Notes: generated by a model not told the origin, from the letters alone. Shown: positions 34,401 through 46,788, counted from the stretch's first letter. The stretch is DNA of 64,000 nucleotides from Ephemerocybe angulata (GCA_013368325.1 JAACJK010000166.1:248001-312000), one strand, 5' to 3'. Translations and numbers: made by a program.

Positions 34401-35620
34401 TGAGCCTGCACAACAAGTTGCGCGAGAAGTACGCTCTTGTGAAGCACTTGGACTTCCCTGGCAAACGTCTGGTCGCCAACTTGTCTGGAAGTTTCTTGGA
34501 TAACCGCAAGCAAGCGTTGGAGAAGTACCTTCAGGTATGTGACTCGCTTCCTTTTCTGTATGAATGCCAAATGCCTACATCGTGCAGAACGTCATCGCAA
34601 TACCTGTCGTCTGTGAAAGTCCGGACTTGAGAGCGTTCCTCTCTCGCGACTCCCCCTTCATGGCTTCGCAATCGGAGCCATCGCTTTCCAAAACCACACC
34701 TTCGATGTCAACATCCTTCTCTGGCACTAATCTTGTTCGCAATGTCTACCGCTCCGTCGCCGAAAGCATCGACGACATGTTCTTCGGTCCTTCCATGCTT
34801 GATGTCATGATCCAAAGGCTAACACGACAGGCTGCCGAGTTCGCGGGCATAGTGGGCTCAGCTGTCAATGACGAGGACTTGGTAGCACAGGCGCTCAATG
34901 CATCGGGAAGGACAGCACCGGAAGCCACTCTCATGCAACTCTCTGGAGATCTGAAACCGTTGGAGGGAGAGAGCAGCACCTCAACTTTCTCTGCGCCAAT
35001 CTGCGATCTCGTCCTTGCTGTGTTCGAACTGAACAAGAAGAACAATTGGCTTCGCCGGCAGGCCATCGTCATCATTCTCCAGCAAGTACTTGGGGGGACG
35101 ATCGAGAAGTAGGTGCCCAGGATTATCTCGAGTCTACTTGGGCTGATAAAATCACAGGAAAGTCCGGGACAACATCAAGGATTGGTTCAATGAGACCCAA
35201 CTCATGAAGTACATCAACATTTTCCGGGACATCATGTGGCCCGGTGGGAAGCTCAAGGGCCCGGCTCCTCCTCGAACAACAGAGGAGAAGATCAGAACCC
35301 GGGACGACGCCAATCGCAAGCTCTCGTCCCTAGTACCAGGTGGGTTTCCATTGAACGGTTAATGGAGAAGCGGCGCTCAAAGTAAAGTGGCTCTATAGAC
35401 CTAGCAGCCAATGTGATAGGAAGATCGAATGCGCGACGAGGTGCGCGCAGAATGTTTGCCGTGCTACAGAATCGCCGCCTCAACCAACATATCGCTTATA
35501 CGATTGTCGACGAGGTACGTCCTTCCAAATGTAGTCTGTGTTTTAAGCAGCTTAAGCTCTGCCTAGGTCTTCGCAGCCCTATTCCCCGAGGTAGCTAATA
35601 CCCCAAACCCTTCGACTTGA
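31430..35620 (+). CDS. PXA-RGS-PX-nexin_C protein (Mdm1/SNX13-25 type)
   Basis: A sorting-nexin-like protein expected at ER-vacuole or ER-lipid-droplet contacts. Two N-terminal hydrophobic segments (TVVLVAVLAVVLPTIHRIV and a longer one from about residue 30) anchor it in the ER. A PXA domain follows from about residue 95 (EISAALEEIISNILRDFVKT). The RGS-like domain has VSLRDILRNPSSLSYFMEFM and PVQFWLTVESFKNP. A disordered segment and coiled coil lead to the PX domain (VVRYLVEVQQLGLDG, ARRYNEFLSLHNKLRE, DFPGKRL) and the nexin C domain (CDLVLAVFELNKKNNWLRRQ, KYINIFRDIMWPGG). Introns near 32321, 32399, 32698, 32877, 34534, 35112, 35340 and 35514 keep the frame. It ends 41 bp from the convergent TRM6 stop. 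Domain order is clear; a one-to-one orthologue name is less so. Confidence 0.85.
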
Positions 35621-35661
35621 ACGAGGGGTTTTACTCGGTCTTCTCCTGGAATGGACTTCAG

Positions 35662-37434
35662 TCAAAGGAGTGTGGGAGAAAGGTTGCACGTACATCGACG
35701 ACCATGGCATCCTCCGAAGCATCACCTCCCTGCATTTCAGCGTCCGCAGCCTCTGCAGACACGGCGGGGATCTCTTCGCGCACAGGATTTTCAATGCTAT
35801 AGTTACGATGTTAGTTATATAGTATGAGATGTCATGTAATTCAATACCCACACTTTTAGAGCATGCAGGATGAAACCACCAGACCCTGACATCGCCATCA
35901 TTGGATGTGTCCGACCTGGCAAGATCTGGTAACGACGCAGCCAGCCTTCTGTGACAGAGGGGGAGAGGTATTGAGGCATGTTGCGCAGCTTGGCCTGGAG
36001 ATCTGAGAGGATCTGTCGAGACGGATGGTCAAACCCTATGCAATGCCCGAAAGTTTGTGTTTAACCCACCTGAATGTATGGGCTATGGACAACAATCGGC
36101 GCTGAGCCTCCGAGGAAGGGGGCCAGTCGTTCAATCACAGAATACGGGTCGTACTCCGTCGCAATGACGAGTCTGGAAGGTGCCTATGAGCGCCTGGCGT
36201 AGATGTAACCTATTTTCACTCACCCATCGAACTCGCCGGCAAAGAGCTCTTGTCTTGTGTTCTCGAGGGCATCATTCATATTTTTACGCTTCTTTAGTCG
36301 CGACTTTTGTCTTTCGGAACGGATTTCTCCAGGAGCCAGGTCAGATGGTGGGACGACTGTAATAGGCTGGTTAGCAGGAATCAAGGAGAAGCTCACGCGA
36401 TGCGCTCACTTGGATTATAATCCTGTAGTGCAGTCGCCCAGTTTAGTGACCTCAGAGGTTTTATTTCGTCGGGAGTGAGATTCAGTTGTTGCATTACGGG
36501 GAAGGCTGGAGGGGATTCCGTGTCGCAGATAGCCAATAATTGACCGTCGCCTGGGGTAATGGTCAATTATTCGTACGCTGTACGCATACTGAGTTGGGCT
36601 CACCTCCTAGTCTCTTAAGAATAGCAGACGCCACGATACCCGACGCATCTTCTACGACCAAGAATCTGCCCCCTGGGTGGATGTTTGCCAAGTTCAAAAT
36701 TTGCCCTAGAGAGTCGGAACGTATGTCCCTGATTCGAGTCTGGTCCTTTGCGAACCAATATTCGCAGACGTTGAAGATGGTAGGCTCAATCGTAGTGAAG
36801 GTCTTAGAGTACCTAAGGAAAGGTTAAACGATGTGTGGTTATAGCAAGTATCCGACTCACTTGGCTTCCTTCCTCTTCTTATACTTTTCTTTGCTATACT
36901 CCGTCTTTAGGGCGAAATTGGCGTGATTCTCGATTTGCTTTTGGATGATGTCCTGGAGAGCGGTTAATCCAAAGAGAGTAGAGGAGAAAATGCAGGTACT
37001 CACGGAGGAGTGGGCGCCAGATTGCTTGAGTTCCTTGATTTCGTCCAGAGTGAGGGGCTGGACCAGCTGACCGTCGCTGATCAGTTCATTCGTTGCATCC
37101 GTATCCTCTGCAAAAGTGTTAGCAGTGCGCACAAGAGACAGGTAATGACGACGTACCAACTTCCTGAAGAAGGCGAGGGGGAAGGAGCTTTAGGTTTTTG
37201 CCCACAATCTCATAGGTGAGCCCGTAAGGTTGGCCTATTAGGTCGTTGCATAGGAATGACCCAAACTTCGGGATTACCGCGGTGCTGCAGGCTCAAGAGT
37301 CAGAAAAAGGGGGCTTCTAAGTCATTGAGAACATACCCATTCTCCTCTGCTTTTATGTGTCGGATATCACCCTTCGCGATGCGAACAAGGACTGAATGGC
37401 CATGCTGAACCAACGACTGGGAAGAGGAACTCAT
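35662..37434 (-). CDS. TRM6: tRNA m1A58 methyltransferase non-catalytic subunit TRM6
   Basis: TRM6 (Gcd10) pairs with catalytic TRM61 (Gcd14) in the nucleus to methylate A58 of tRNAs, needed for initiator tRNA stability. The N-terminus reads SLVQHGHSVLVRIAKGDIRH and continues VIPKFGSFLCNDLIGQPYG, then LTLDEIKELKQSGAHSSDII with the family's helical QKQIENHANFALKTEYSKEK and KYKKRKEAKY. The Rossmann-like half has GGRFLVVEDASGIVASAILK and GDGQLLAICDTE, and later LVIATEYDPYSVIE, LAPFLGGSAPIVVHSPY and WLRRYQILPGRTHPMMAMSG. The last exon is short and acidic. Many short introns; frames agree where checked. Starts 143 bp from the UCS gene in the divergent direction. Confidence 0.9.
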
Positions 37435-37577
37435 GACTGCTTGATTAGCAAGTTGCGCGACGGAGCCTGTGAAATTTGTCCCGCTCTCATTGATGGCGGA
37501 ATATAGGCGCCTTGATTATCTCCAGGTCAGTCCCGTTCTACCATACTTCACAATTCTCATTATGGACCCCTTCAGAT

Positions 37578-39638
37578 ATGTCGGAACCCAGTTTTACAGC
37601 CGATGAAGTTCTTGCGAATCTTCAGAAGTCTTCAGAGATCCCTAAAGACGAGTTGAAGGCCTTGGCGGATTACTTCGTCCCGAATTCCTCAGACCAAGCA
37701 AAGGCCTACCTCGCATTGTCTTTGCTGTGTCAAAATACTCGAAAAGGGACACATGGGGTCCAAGCGGCATCCTCGACAGCTACGGAGAAGCTTGTGCGCA
37801 CCCTGGAACCAGTCATCCTCGAAGACTTAGGCGAAACAGACGATACCTCCCTTATTCGTGGCATCTCTTTCCTCAAGGCGATCTTCCATGTTGACGCCGA
37901 GGTAGCAACCACGATTTTGACGAAGGACGGGACACTGGAAGACATCATGGATACCGCCGACATCTCGAAATCTCCTGCACTGGAGCTCGCTGTTGCGCAT
38001 CTACTCGCTGAAGCTAGCGGGCACAAGAAATGCCGCGCGATACTCTCTCCGGCAGCACGTCAATGGCTTGATATACAATCGAGACAATCCAAGGATAGCA
38101 AGCTGGCGGCAGCATGTGGCGTTGCGCGCGTCAAGCTCTGGCAAGGGACGTTCGTCGATGCGACAGATGGAGAGGAGATTGAAAGCCCACCCCAGACGAC
38201 GGTAGATGAATTGGCCACATTGATGAAAGGCATCGTTGTATCGGACAATGCTGGAGACGGCATCGTGGAAGCTGTAGAAGGCCTTGCATATCTCAGCACT
38301 GACCCAGAGCTGAAGGAGAAGTTGTCGAAAGATCCTGCCTTCTTGAAGAGTCTCTTTGCCCTAATTCCTACTCGAAAGTCAGCAAAGGCCTTATCCAGCG
38401 ATCTTGGTCCCCGGGTCAACTCCCCCCTACTCTACGGAATTGTCACCGTTATCACGAATCTGATAGGATATCGCCCACGTCTCAGCGAAGAACAGCAACA
38501 TATGCAGAAGCTGAAGAATATGTCGAAAGTGGCCCAGTCGAAACCCGGGAAGGCTGAATCACCCCTTGACGACGACGGGCACGTCAAGGTTCGTGCCCGC
38601 CGCCTCATCGAAGCCGGCCTTCTTCCCAGTCTATCTGTGCTCCCTTCCCTTACCGATAGTCAAGCCGTTCATAAGAATGTCGGTCGCGCATTCCTGAGCA
38701 TAACCGAAGATAAGGACCATCGTGGATTGGTTCTGCAGGCTGGTGGCGCGAAGGCACTTCAGAACGTCATCCGACATCTCTCTTCCCAACCGACTCAAGC
38801 CGACAAGGATTCCGCCATTACGGACCCTGCCCCTTTGGAAGCCATTCAGGCATTGGCAAAGTTGTCCATAACCTCATCCCCACTCCACGTATATGGGGCC
38901 GATGTTGGGCCTATTTACGACGCACTCCGACCTCTATCCCTGTTGGTTATACACACCTCCGCTACCCAACTTCAACAATTTGAAGGGATGATGGCTCTTA
39001 CCAACATCGCCTCTATCAGCCCCGACTTCGCCTCTCGTATTGCCAATCAAGACGGCCTACTCAGCAGAGTCGAACTACTTCTCTTTGAAGAACACACACT
39101 TTTGAGGAGGGCATCCATGGAATTGATATGCAACCTAGTATCAGGATCCGACATGGTCTTCCAAAAGTACGCTGGAGATGGAACAACCACTTCGGGGGTG
39201 AAGTCTAAACTCCAGTTGGTGCTCGCCATCTGTGACGTTGAGGACCTACCAACACGCCTTGCCGCGTCAGGAACACTGGCGATTCTCATGAACTCCACGT
39301 CTGCATGCAAGCTTTTGCTTGAACTGCAGTTGGAGAAAGGCAGGTTCATACCGATCATGACAGAACTTCTCCAACCCACAAGCTCTGGAGAGGACGTTGC
39401 GGATAAGCATGAGGACGCGGGCTTAATTCACAGGGCGACCATATGTATCCTAAACCTCCTAACCCAGAATGAGATGGCGAAAGTCAAGGAAGTTGGCAGC
39501 AAATATGAGGGGGACGTGATTTCGTTGCGAACGAAGCTCATGGATCTGGTCAAGCGGAGGGAAGCTATACCTCTGCCGGATCAGATCTTGCAGGTGGTGG
39601 TTCAGGCTCTCAAAGTTATGGCCACATTATCAAAGTAG
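37578..39638 (+). CDS. UCS-domain myosin chaperone (UNC-45/She4/Rng3/Cro1)
   Basis: A single-exon gene of 686 residues. UCS proteins fold and stabilise myosin motor heads; fungal examples are She4, Rng3 and Cro1. The whole protein is an armadillo-like helical repeat, with no TPR region, as in fungi. Recognisable parts are the N-terminal helical repeat, VRARRLIEAGLLPSLSVLPS, KNVGRAFLSITEDKDHRGLV, LEAIQALAKLSITSSP, GMMALTNIASISPDFASRI, LRRASMELICNLVSG, and LAASGTLAILMNSTSACKLL near the C-terminus. The start at 37578 (MSEPSFTADEVL) was preferred to upstream non-ATG starts. The gene reads toward the type I myosin, whose start is 284 bp beyond the stop codon. Confidence 0.9.
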   Translation: MSEPSFTADEVLANLQKSSEIPKDELKALADYFVPNSSDQAKAYLALSLLCQNTRKGTHGVQAASSTATEKLVRTLEPVILEDLGETDDTSLIRGISFLKAIFHVDAEVATTILTKDGTLEDIMDTADISKSPALELAVAHLLAEASGHKKCRAILSPAARQWLDIQSRQSKDSKLAAACGVARVKLWQGTFVDATDGEEIESPPQTTVDELATLMKGIVVSDNAGDGIVEAVEGLAYLSTDPELKEKLSKDPAFLKSLFALIPTRKSAKALSSDLGPRVNSPLLYGIVTVITNLIGYRPRLSEEQQHMQKLKNMSKVAQSKPGKAESPLDDDGHVKVRARRLIEAGLLPSLSVLPSLTDSQAVHKNVGRAFLSITEDKDHRGLVLQAGGAKALQNVIRHLSSQPTQADKDSAITDPAPLEAIQALAKLSITSSPLHVYGADVGPIYDALRPLSLLVIHTSATQLQQFEGMMALTNIASISPDFASRIANQDGLLSRVELLLFEEHTLLRRASMELICNLVSGSDMVFQKYAGDGTTTSGVKSKLQLVLAICDVEDLPTRLAASGTLAILMNSTSACKLLLELQLEKGRFIPIMTELLQPTSSGEDVADKHEDAGLIHRATICILNLLTQNEMAKVKEVGSKYEGDVISLRTKLMDLVKRREAIPLPDQILQVVVQALKVMATLSK

Positions 39639-39921
39639 CCTACGTACCCATACTCTCTACGTTAAACTGGCTATATAGTCTTGTATTGGTTTCAATTTTG
39701 GGTAATCGTCCCAAGCGCTTAGGCGCTCAAGATCGACAATGGCGGGGTGAGTCGGAATTTGGCTTGGCACCTGCGGAATGCCAAATGGGTTTAGTAGTAA
39801 CCCGATTTGATCACAGCTGTGACCCTTGCATGACTGCGAGTTTCCCGGCATTGGCCCTCTCTTCCCTCGAGTTCTCTAGATCACCAATAGTTTAGCCTTC
39901 GCACACTTTCGGGACGAGGAA

Positions 39922-42900
39922 ATGGTGAGTATAACCTTGCGAGCCTCAAACTATCCGCTGATGTGTTATCCAACAAAAGGCGCCGTCCAAGAAGGCTGGA
40001 AAGAAAGTCGTCCCTGCGGCCAAGAAGCCCGCTGCCAAAGGCAAGGTGGCAAAGGTAAGCATGGTGTTGGGACTACTAAATGCCGTCTAACCTGTCTATA
40101 GGCCGACTGGAAAGAAGGCTTCAAGAAGAAACAAGTTGGCGTCTCGGACATGACCCTGCTGACGACAATCAGCAACGAGAGCATCAACGAGAACTTGCAG
40201 AAACGCTGGACTAATGCTGAGATTTATACCTATATTGGATCTGTTCTTATATCTGTCAACCCGTTTCGAGGTCAGTTGCCACAAGTATAAGAGTGATAAT
40301 TCTGACCTGTTTGCAGATCTTGGCATCTATACCGACGATGTTCTGCAACGCTATCGAGGCAAGAATCGACTGGAAGTACCACCTCATGTATTCGCAATAG
40401 CGGAGGGTGCCTACTACAACATGAACGCGTACAACGAGAACCAATGTGTCATTATCACCGGAGAGTCTGGAGCTGGCAAGACAGAAGCAGCGAAGCGGAT
40501 AATGCAGTACATCGCGGAGGTTTCTGGAGGACAGGATAGCGGAATTCAGGAGATTAAGGACATGGTTCTGGCAACCAATCCCCTTCTCGAAAGTTTTGGA
40601 TGTGCGAAGACGCTGCGTAATAACAATTCGAGTCGACATGTGCGTATTGATTTCCAAGCTACGGGGCGTGCTGCAATTGACGAAATGCGGCATCACCAGG
40701 GGAAATACCTAGAAATTATGTTCAACGACAGAGGGGAACCTGTCGGCGCACAAATCACCAACTATCTCCTCGAGAAAGGCCGTGTCGTTGGCCAAATTGA
40801 GAACGAGCGTAACTTCCACATCTTCTACCAGTTCACGAAAGCAGCAAGCGACGAGCAACGAGGTAGGTCTTCAAGCTTTTATATCCTGTGGCTGGATTGC
40901 GAACCTTGTTACTAGAGGCTTTTGGCCTTCAAGGGCCTGAGGCGTATGCATACACAAGCATGAGCAATTGTTTCGATGTTTCGGATATCGACGATACGAA
41001 GGACTTCCACGGCACTCTTGTGAGTAACCTCACTATCTGGTCCAATATTCTATTAACATTGACCCTAGACTGCGATGCAAGTCATCGGCCTTTCTGCCGA
41101 CGAGCAACATGAGATCTTCAAAATGCTCGCTATCATCCTGTGGCTCGGAAATGTGCAGTTCGAGGAGAACGACGAGGGAAACTCTGCCATTGCGGATACC
41201 GGCGTAACCGATTTTGTCGCGTATCTGATGGAGGTCGATCCAGCAACTGTTCAAAAGGTGCTCACGATAAGGGTTATGGAAACCACACGTGGAGGACGCC
41301 GAGGGTCTATCTACGATGTGCCTCTGAACCCCGCACAGGCCAACTCAGGGAGAGACGCTCTTGCGAAAGCAATCTATAACAACCTCTTCGAATGGATCGT
41401 ATCCAGGGTCAACGTTTCTATGAAGACGCGGTCCTCGTATCAACGCATTATTGGAATCTTGGTAAGCTACTCCATGCATTGAAGCGGTGCTGTAACTCAA
41501 ACTGGGGGCCAGGATATCTTTGGTTTCGAGATCTTTGAGGACAACTCGTTCGAGCAGCTTTGCATCAATTACGTCAACGAAAAGTTGCAACAGATTTTCA
41601 TTGAACTGACACTCAAGACGGAACAAGAAGAGTACGTCCGGGAACAAATCAAGTGGACACCTATCAAATTCTTCAATAACAAGGTTGTCTGCGATTTGAT
41701 CGAGGAGAAGAGGCCCCCTGGCATCTTTGCCGCGCTGAACGACGCCTGTGCAACTGCGCATGCGGATCCTGCTGCAGCCGACAACAGCTTTGTTCAAAGA
41801 ACTTCAGCACTCTCGTCAAATGCTCATTTCGAAGCTCGTGGTGCCCAGTTCTTGGTTCGACATTACGCTGGAGACGTGATGTACAACATCTCTGGTATGA
41901 CCGACAAGAACAAAGACTCCCTCATCAAGGATCTTCTGGACCTCGTTGGATCAAGCGGAGACACTTTCCTGCAAAACCTCTTCCCGGACCGCCCGGACCC
42001 CAATAGCAAGAAGCGGCCTCCAACAGCAAGTGACAGAATCAAGGTGTGATGCTCAGCTACTCACCTCTAACTAGCGCTTACCTGAAACTAGCAATCTGCA
42101 GCGGCTCTGGTCGAAAAACTCATGAAAGCCCAGCCGTGGTACATTCGAACCATCAAGCCGAATCAAAACCGTAGCGGAAATGAATATGACACCAAAGCGA
42201 TCCTGCATCAAATCAAGTACCTCGGTTTGCAGGAGAACATTCGCGTTCGTCGAGCAGGCTTCGCCTACCGTAACACTTTCGAAAAGATCGTAGAGCGGTT
42301 CTATCTCCTGTCCCCCCAAACGTCGTATGCTGGCGAATACACATGGGCTGGAGATCCCAAGTCAGGTTGCGAACAAATCCTCAAGGACACTGGAATTGCG
42401 AAAGACGAGTGGCAAATGGGTGTTACTAAGGCCTTCATCAAGAACCCTGAAACGGTAAGTAGCAATTGTCCTTCTGCTCTTCGCAAATACTCAGCTATTT
42501 GCAGCTTTTCGCCTTGGAAACGATGAGGGATCGGTATTGGCATAATATGGCTGCTCGAATCCAAAGAGCCTTCCGAAACTATATGCGCTACAAGCATGAG
42601 TGCGCCAGGCGTATCCAGAGGTTCTGGAAGAACAACAAGGAGGGCCTTGCATACGCTCAAATCCGAGACTATGGCCACCAATTGCTCGCGAGTAGGAAGG
42701 AGAGGAGGAGGTTCAGTCTTCTTAGTTATAGGCGATTTATGGGTGACTACCTCGATATCAATGGCAAGAGTTCGCTGGGAGAGGAAATCGGGTCAGCTTG
42801 CGGACTGGGTCGTGAGTATCGCTTTCGTTTTCAACGTAGTGTGTTTATCTGATGTGCTTTCCAGGCGATGAGTCTGTCGTGTTTAGCGCTCGCGGGCAAT

Positions 42901-44497
42901 TGCTGGTCTCCAAGACAGGACGATCCAGCAAACCTAGCCCTCGTTATATCATCCTGGTAGGATCCCTTCTCGCTTATGAATAGCCAAACTAATCTTTTGC
43001 AGACCGCTAAGGCCGTCTACATTGTGATTACGACGGCCGTTCAAGGCCAGGCCGTCATGTCTGTAGAGCGCAAGATACCCCTTGTCACCATCAAGTCGAT
43101 CCAAATGTCAACACTCAGGGATGACTGGTTTGTACGTGTCGCACAACAATATCCCCTTCCCGAAATGCTGACGACTTCCAGATTCTCAATCTTGGGCCTA
43201 CTCCTGAAGGAGACCCGCTCTTGTGGTGCCACTTCAAGACCGAATTCACGACTCATCTAATGCAACAAACCCAAGGAGGCATAAACCTCACCATTGCATC
43301 TGCGTAAGGGGTGGTCTTCAATGCGAAAGCTGCATATGCTGATGGGACTTTAGGCTGGAGTATACCAAGAAGAAAGATAAGAAAGCACAAGTCTCGTTTA
43401 TGAAAGATGAGACCATTGCCAAAGACGACCATTACAAGAGCCACGTTGTACACGTGCCTTCAGGAGAGCCTGCTGGGAGTTTGTCAAGGCCGCCTGCAAA
43501 GAGGAAAGCAGGCGTTGTCAGGCCTATTACGTCTGGGAAATTGCTGCGTGCGGGAGGACCATCTGTAAGCCATCAACCATTCAGTGTAATTTCCGTCCAG
43601 CTCTCTCAACTCAGAGTAGAAACCGTCTGCTTCAAGACCCAAACCGAAGCCTCAACCTTTGCCAGGTCAGGCAAGGCCCGCAGCTGCGCTTAATCCAATC
43701 GCTCCTGCCGCGGTAGCGGCTCCTAGAGCGACCCCCAAGCCGAAGCCCGCAACTGCTCCAGCTACCAGCAATGCAGTACGCGCACCACCAGCGCCACCAG
43801 TGGTGCGGCAGCCTCCTCCCCCTCCCCCTGTGGCAGACGTACCTGCGAAGCAAATGTATCGCGCCAAATTCGACTTCAACGGTCAAGACGGAGAAATGTC
43901 CTTGAAGAAGGGCGAACAGGTAGAGTTGATCGAGGAGAATGATAATGGTTGGTGGCTTGTCAAGAAGGGCGATGACGAGGCTTGGGCGCCCTACAATTAC
44001 CTCGAGCCTGTCCCTGCAGCTGCCGCACCGCCCCCTCCCCCGCCGCCGTCTCGACCACGACCAACGTCGACTGTTCCCAAGCCCTCTGCCGTCTCAGCAA
44101 ATGCATCGGCGAAGCCTGTGGCCGTCTTCCCAGGCATGGGTGGCTCGAACGGTGGACCAACCCCTTGGAAAAAGCCTGCAGCCGCTGGATCCACACCTGA
44201 CAGCTCTAGGCCCGGCAGTTCCGCTGCTAAGGTTCCGCCCCCGATTTCTGCGAAACCCAAGCCCGCTGTCGGAGCGAAGCCCCCGCCGCCCAAGCCTGCC
44301 GCGAAGCCTGCTGCCCCCGCTGCGCCGCGACCAAATTGCGGAAGTGCCCCTGCACGAGCAGCTGGTGGGGTTGGTCAAATGGATCTCGCTGCAGCTGTAA
44401 GCCCGAGCTCTTTTTCATTGGCTATCTCGCTTGCTGATTTTCTTGTCTCTAGCTGGCGAAAAGAGCCCAAAGAATGCAACACGACGACGATGATTGA
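39922..44497 (+). CDS. MYO1: Class I myosin (fungal Myo1/Myo5 type)
   Basis: An actin motor of cortical patches needed for endocytosis and polarised growth. The first coding exon holds only the ATG; the next encodes a Lys-rich N-terminus. The motor has the P-loop GESGAGKT, switch I-like [27 protein letters not shown], and a TEDS-site serine in [12 protein letters not shown], where PAK-type kinases phosphorylate fungal myosin I. Two IQ-like segments follow ([20 protein letters not shown]), then the TH1 membrane-binding tail, a Pro/Ala-rich TH2 region, and an SH3 domain ([40 protein letters not shown]). The end is a basic stretch plus four Asp, without the usual terminal acidic-Trp motif. Around 17 introns. 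Family assignment is certain. Confidence 0.93.
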
Positions 44498-44755
44498 TCA
44501 TGGCACAAGATGAAGGCAGGACCAATGGACATCTTTAGTTTACCCACTATATCTTCTACTGCTTCCCTTATCCAAATAGACTCTTCGTGGATGGACGTGT
44601 CAATGAGTGAAATAGAGTAAATCGGCGGTGGTCATTAATCCCAGGTATGCTAGTGGGTATCATGGATGTAAGAGAGTGACGATAGGTCGTATCTACTCTA
44701 TGCAATGAGAGATAATAAGAGCGCATGTGTATGCGCTCATTAAGTGTTTGTTCTT

Positions 44756-46788
44756 TCATACAGCTTCACTAATGTGAATTGGTGGACCAGAGGGCTTGAA
44801 AAAGGTATCTTGGCTGAGGAAGGATGCGTTCCCTTCGTCTTCATCATCTCCGTCGTCGTCGTCGTCGTCACCATCGATTGAAGAGGTTATCGAAATATCT
44901 GCTTGAGAGACAGACATGCTATCTCCATCTGAGTAACCGTCAATATCGTCCACATTCGACCGATGCCATGATTGGACCTCCTCCGCCGTAAGAACTTTCG
45001 CAACGCCCTTGGCGCCCTCTGGAAAGTCCTCGATCTTTGTTTCCAACGCTTTCTTTCCAGAGGAGATGAGGCCCTCGAGCATAAGTTTGACCCGTTTATA
45101 TATCTCGTCTCCGTTGCCCTCTGCAGCATCTTCCACTTCCGAGTCGTCGTCCTCATCTTCTCCTACTTCATCCTCTTCAGGCCCCATAGAAGACTTGACC
45201 GCACGGAAAGTGCTGGGAGGGAGTATCAACCGAGATTCCCGCAGTTTCCGACGCAGTTCTCGGATTTCCTTTGCTTGCTTATTCTTAGTCGCCTCGAGGG
45301 AGGAATTGATGCTTAGAAGCGAGCGGTTGGTAATCTCGAGGTCGGCCATCTAGAGCGGACAAGCTTTCAGCGCATGTTTATGGGTTCTGTAAAATATTGA
45401 CATACTTTCCGATTGGTCTTGGCCGCAGCCCTGACCTTGCGTTCATCGTTATCGGAGTCCAACCCTGAGTTAGATTCACTTCCTTCGCCCAGGATACTGC
45501 CTAAAGCCGCAGCAGCGGCATTTCCCTGAAACAAATCAGTAGCGCTGCCCTGGCGCCTATGTTCGGATTGGGCTGTAGTCGGTAGCGAGCTGTCCCCATG
45601 AGATGATTGAGAAACGGACGACTTCGAAGAGAAGGAGAGTGTAGAGCCAGGTGGGGAGAGAGGTGGTGGGGGTATCGGTGGCAGCTTGACCCTGGCTGTG
45701 CTGTTGCCTCTGGCTCGCGTCTGCCCCGGCAGGTCGGTCGAAATGAGTCCGAGCCCCTGGTACGCATGGTGGGTGGCTGGTGGACTTCGCTGCACATATC
45801 TATGGGGGTTGGCGGCTGGCGATCCAGCTGTGATAGGATAGAACTGGGGCGGGGGTACGGGTGGGGGAGTTTGAGCACTGCTCCTCATTTGCGACACGCT
45901 GGAGGAGGTCGAGGGCGAGCGAACGCGTGGTTGGGGCTGTGGTATCGGTTGGAGAGATGGTGATACAGTCTCATTCGCGTTCTTCGATAAATTAGACACT
46001 TTAGAGCGTATTCGAATTGAGGGGGACACGTTCCCATCTTGGGAAGCAGAGGCTAAAACGTAAATCCAATGTCAATGCAGATCGACGACGCGAAATGCCA
46101 GTTTATACGTACTGGGTTTCTGCAGAGAAGAGAAGGATATGGCATGATGCAATGAGCTCGCGTCCCGTATCCGAGGAGTTGTGCTTCTTCCAATATCGGA
46201 CTGGGCAGAGGAGGCCTTCTGACGAGCATCATTGGGAGACACAGGCGCAGACACAGGTGTTTGTGGCCGCCGAATGGTAACGTTGGCTGCGGTCGTGGAT
46301 GCAGTAACTCGGGGTTGGAATGAAGGTGTCAAGGTGCCGTTCTGTGCTCGCGCAAATTTGCTGGGCGAGCTCGCTCTCGGAGGAACTGTGGACGGGTCAG
46401 TGTCCGCATATACTGCGAGACCGACGCCGACAAACCTCCTACTACACTCGGTGACTTTCGGATAGTTGCAGCACTGTTCACTTTTGCTTTAGGCCTAAAT
46501 GTCGTCCCCGTGCCGACTGCAGAGCCTGCGGACGTCGTGAACTTTATAGGTGAAGGTGGTCGTGGAGAAGCAGTTCGTGAAGGTGGTCTTGACGACGTTG
46601 AGGGGGCATTATATGTGACCTTTACCGTAACCTGGCACCGAGGATTCAGTGAAACTTTGAAATCCTGTAATAGAGATATCAACCTTTCGTTTCGCTATGC
46701 CATCCATGGCTTGTATGGCGTGGACTAGCAAACGGACGTGGTGGGAGTAGACATTGAAACGGTCTTGGCGCTCAGTCCAATCAATCAT
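44756..46788 (-). CDS. Pro/Ser-rich protein with C-terminal acidic region, unrecognised
   Basis: The family is unknown to me. The N-terminus (MIDWTERQDRFNVYSHH) is followed by a helical part (VRLLVHAIQAMDGIAKRK), then ISLLQDFKVSLNPR in another frame (see finding). The middle is long and disordered, with many SP/TP sites and Pro-rich runs (PPIPPPPLSPPGS). A final exon after an intron at about 45350-45405 begins MADLEITNRSLLSINSSLEA, a coiled coil, then YKRVKLMLEGLISSGKKALE and a strongly acidic tail (Asp run) ending FFKPSGPPIHISEAV. Helix and coiled-coil ends with an SP-rich middle suggest a cytoskeletal or scaffold protein; that is inference. The gene's start is 54 bp from the RIB5 stop, same strand. 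Confidence 0.55.
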
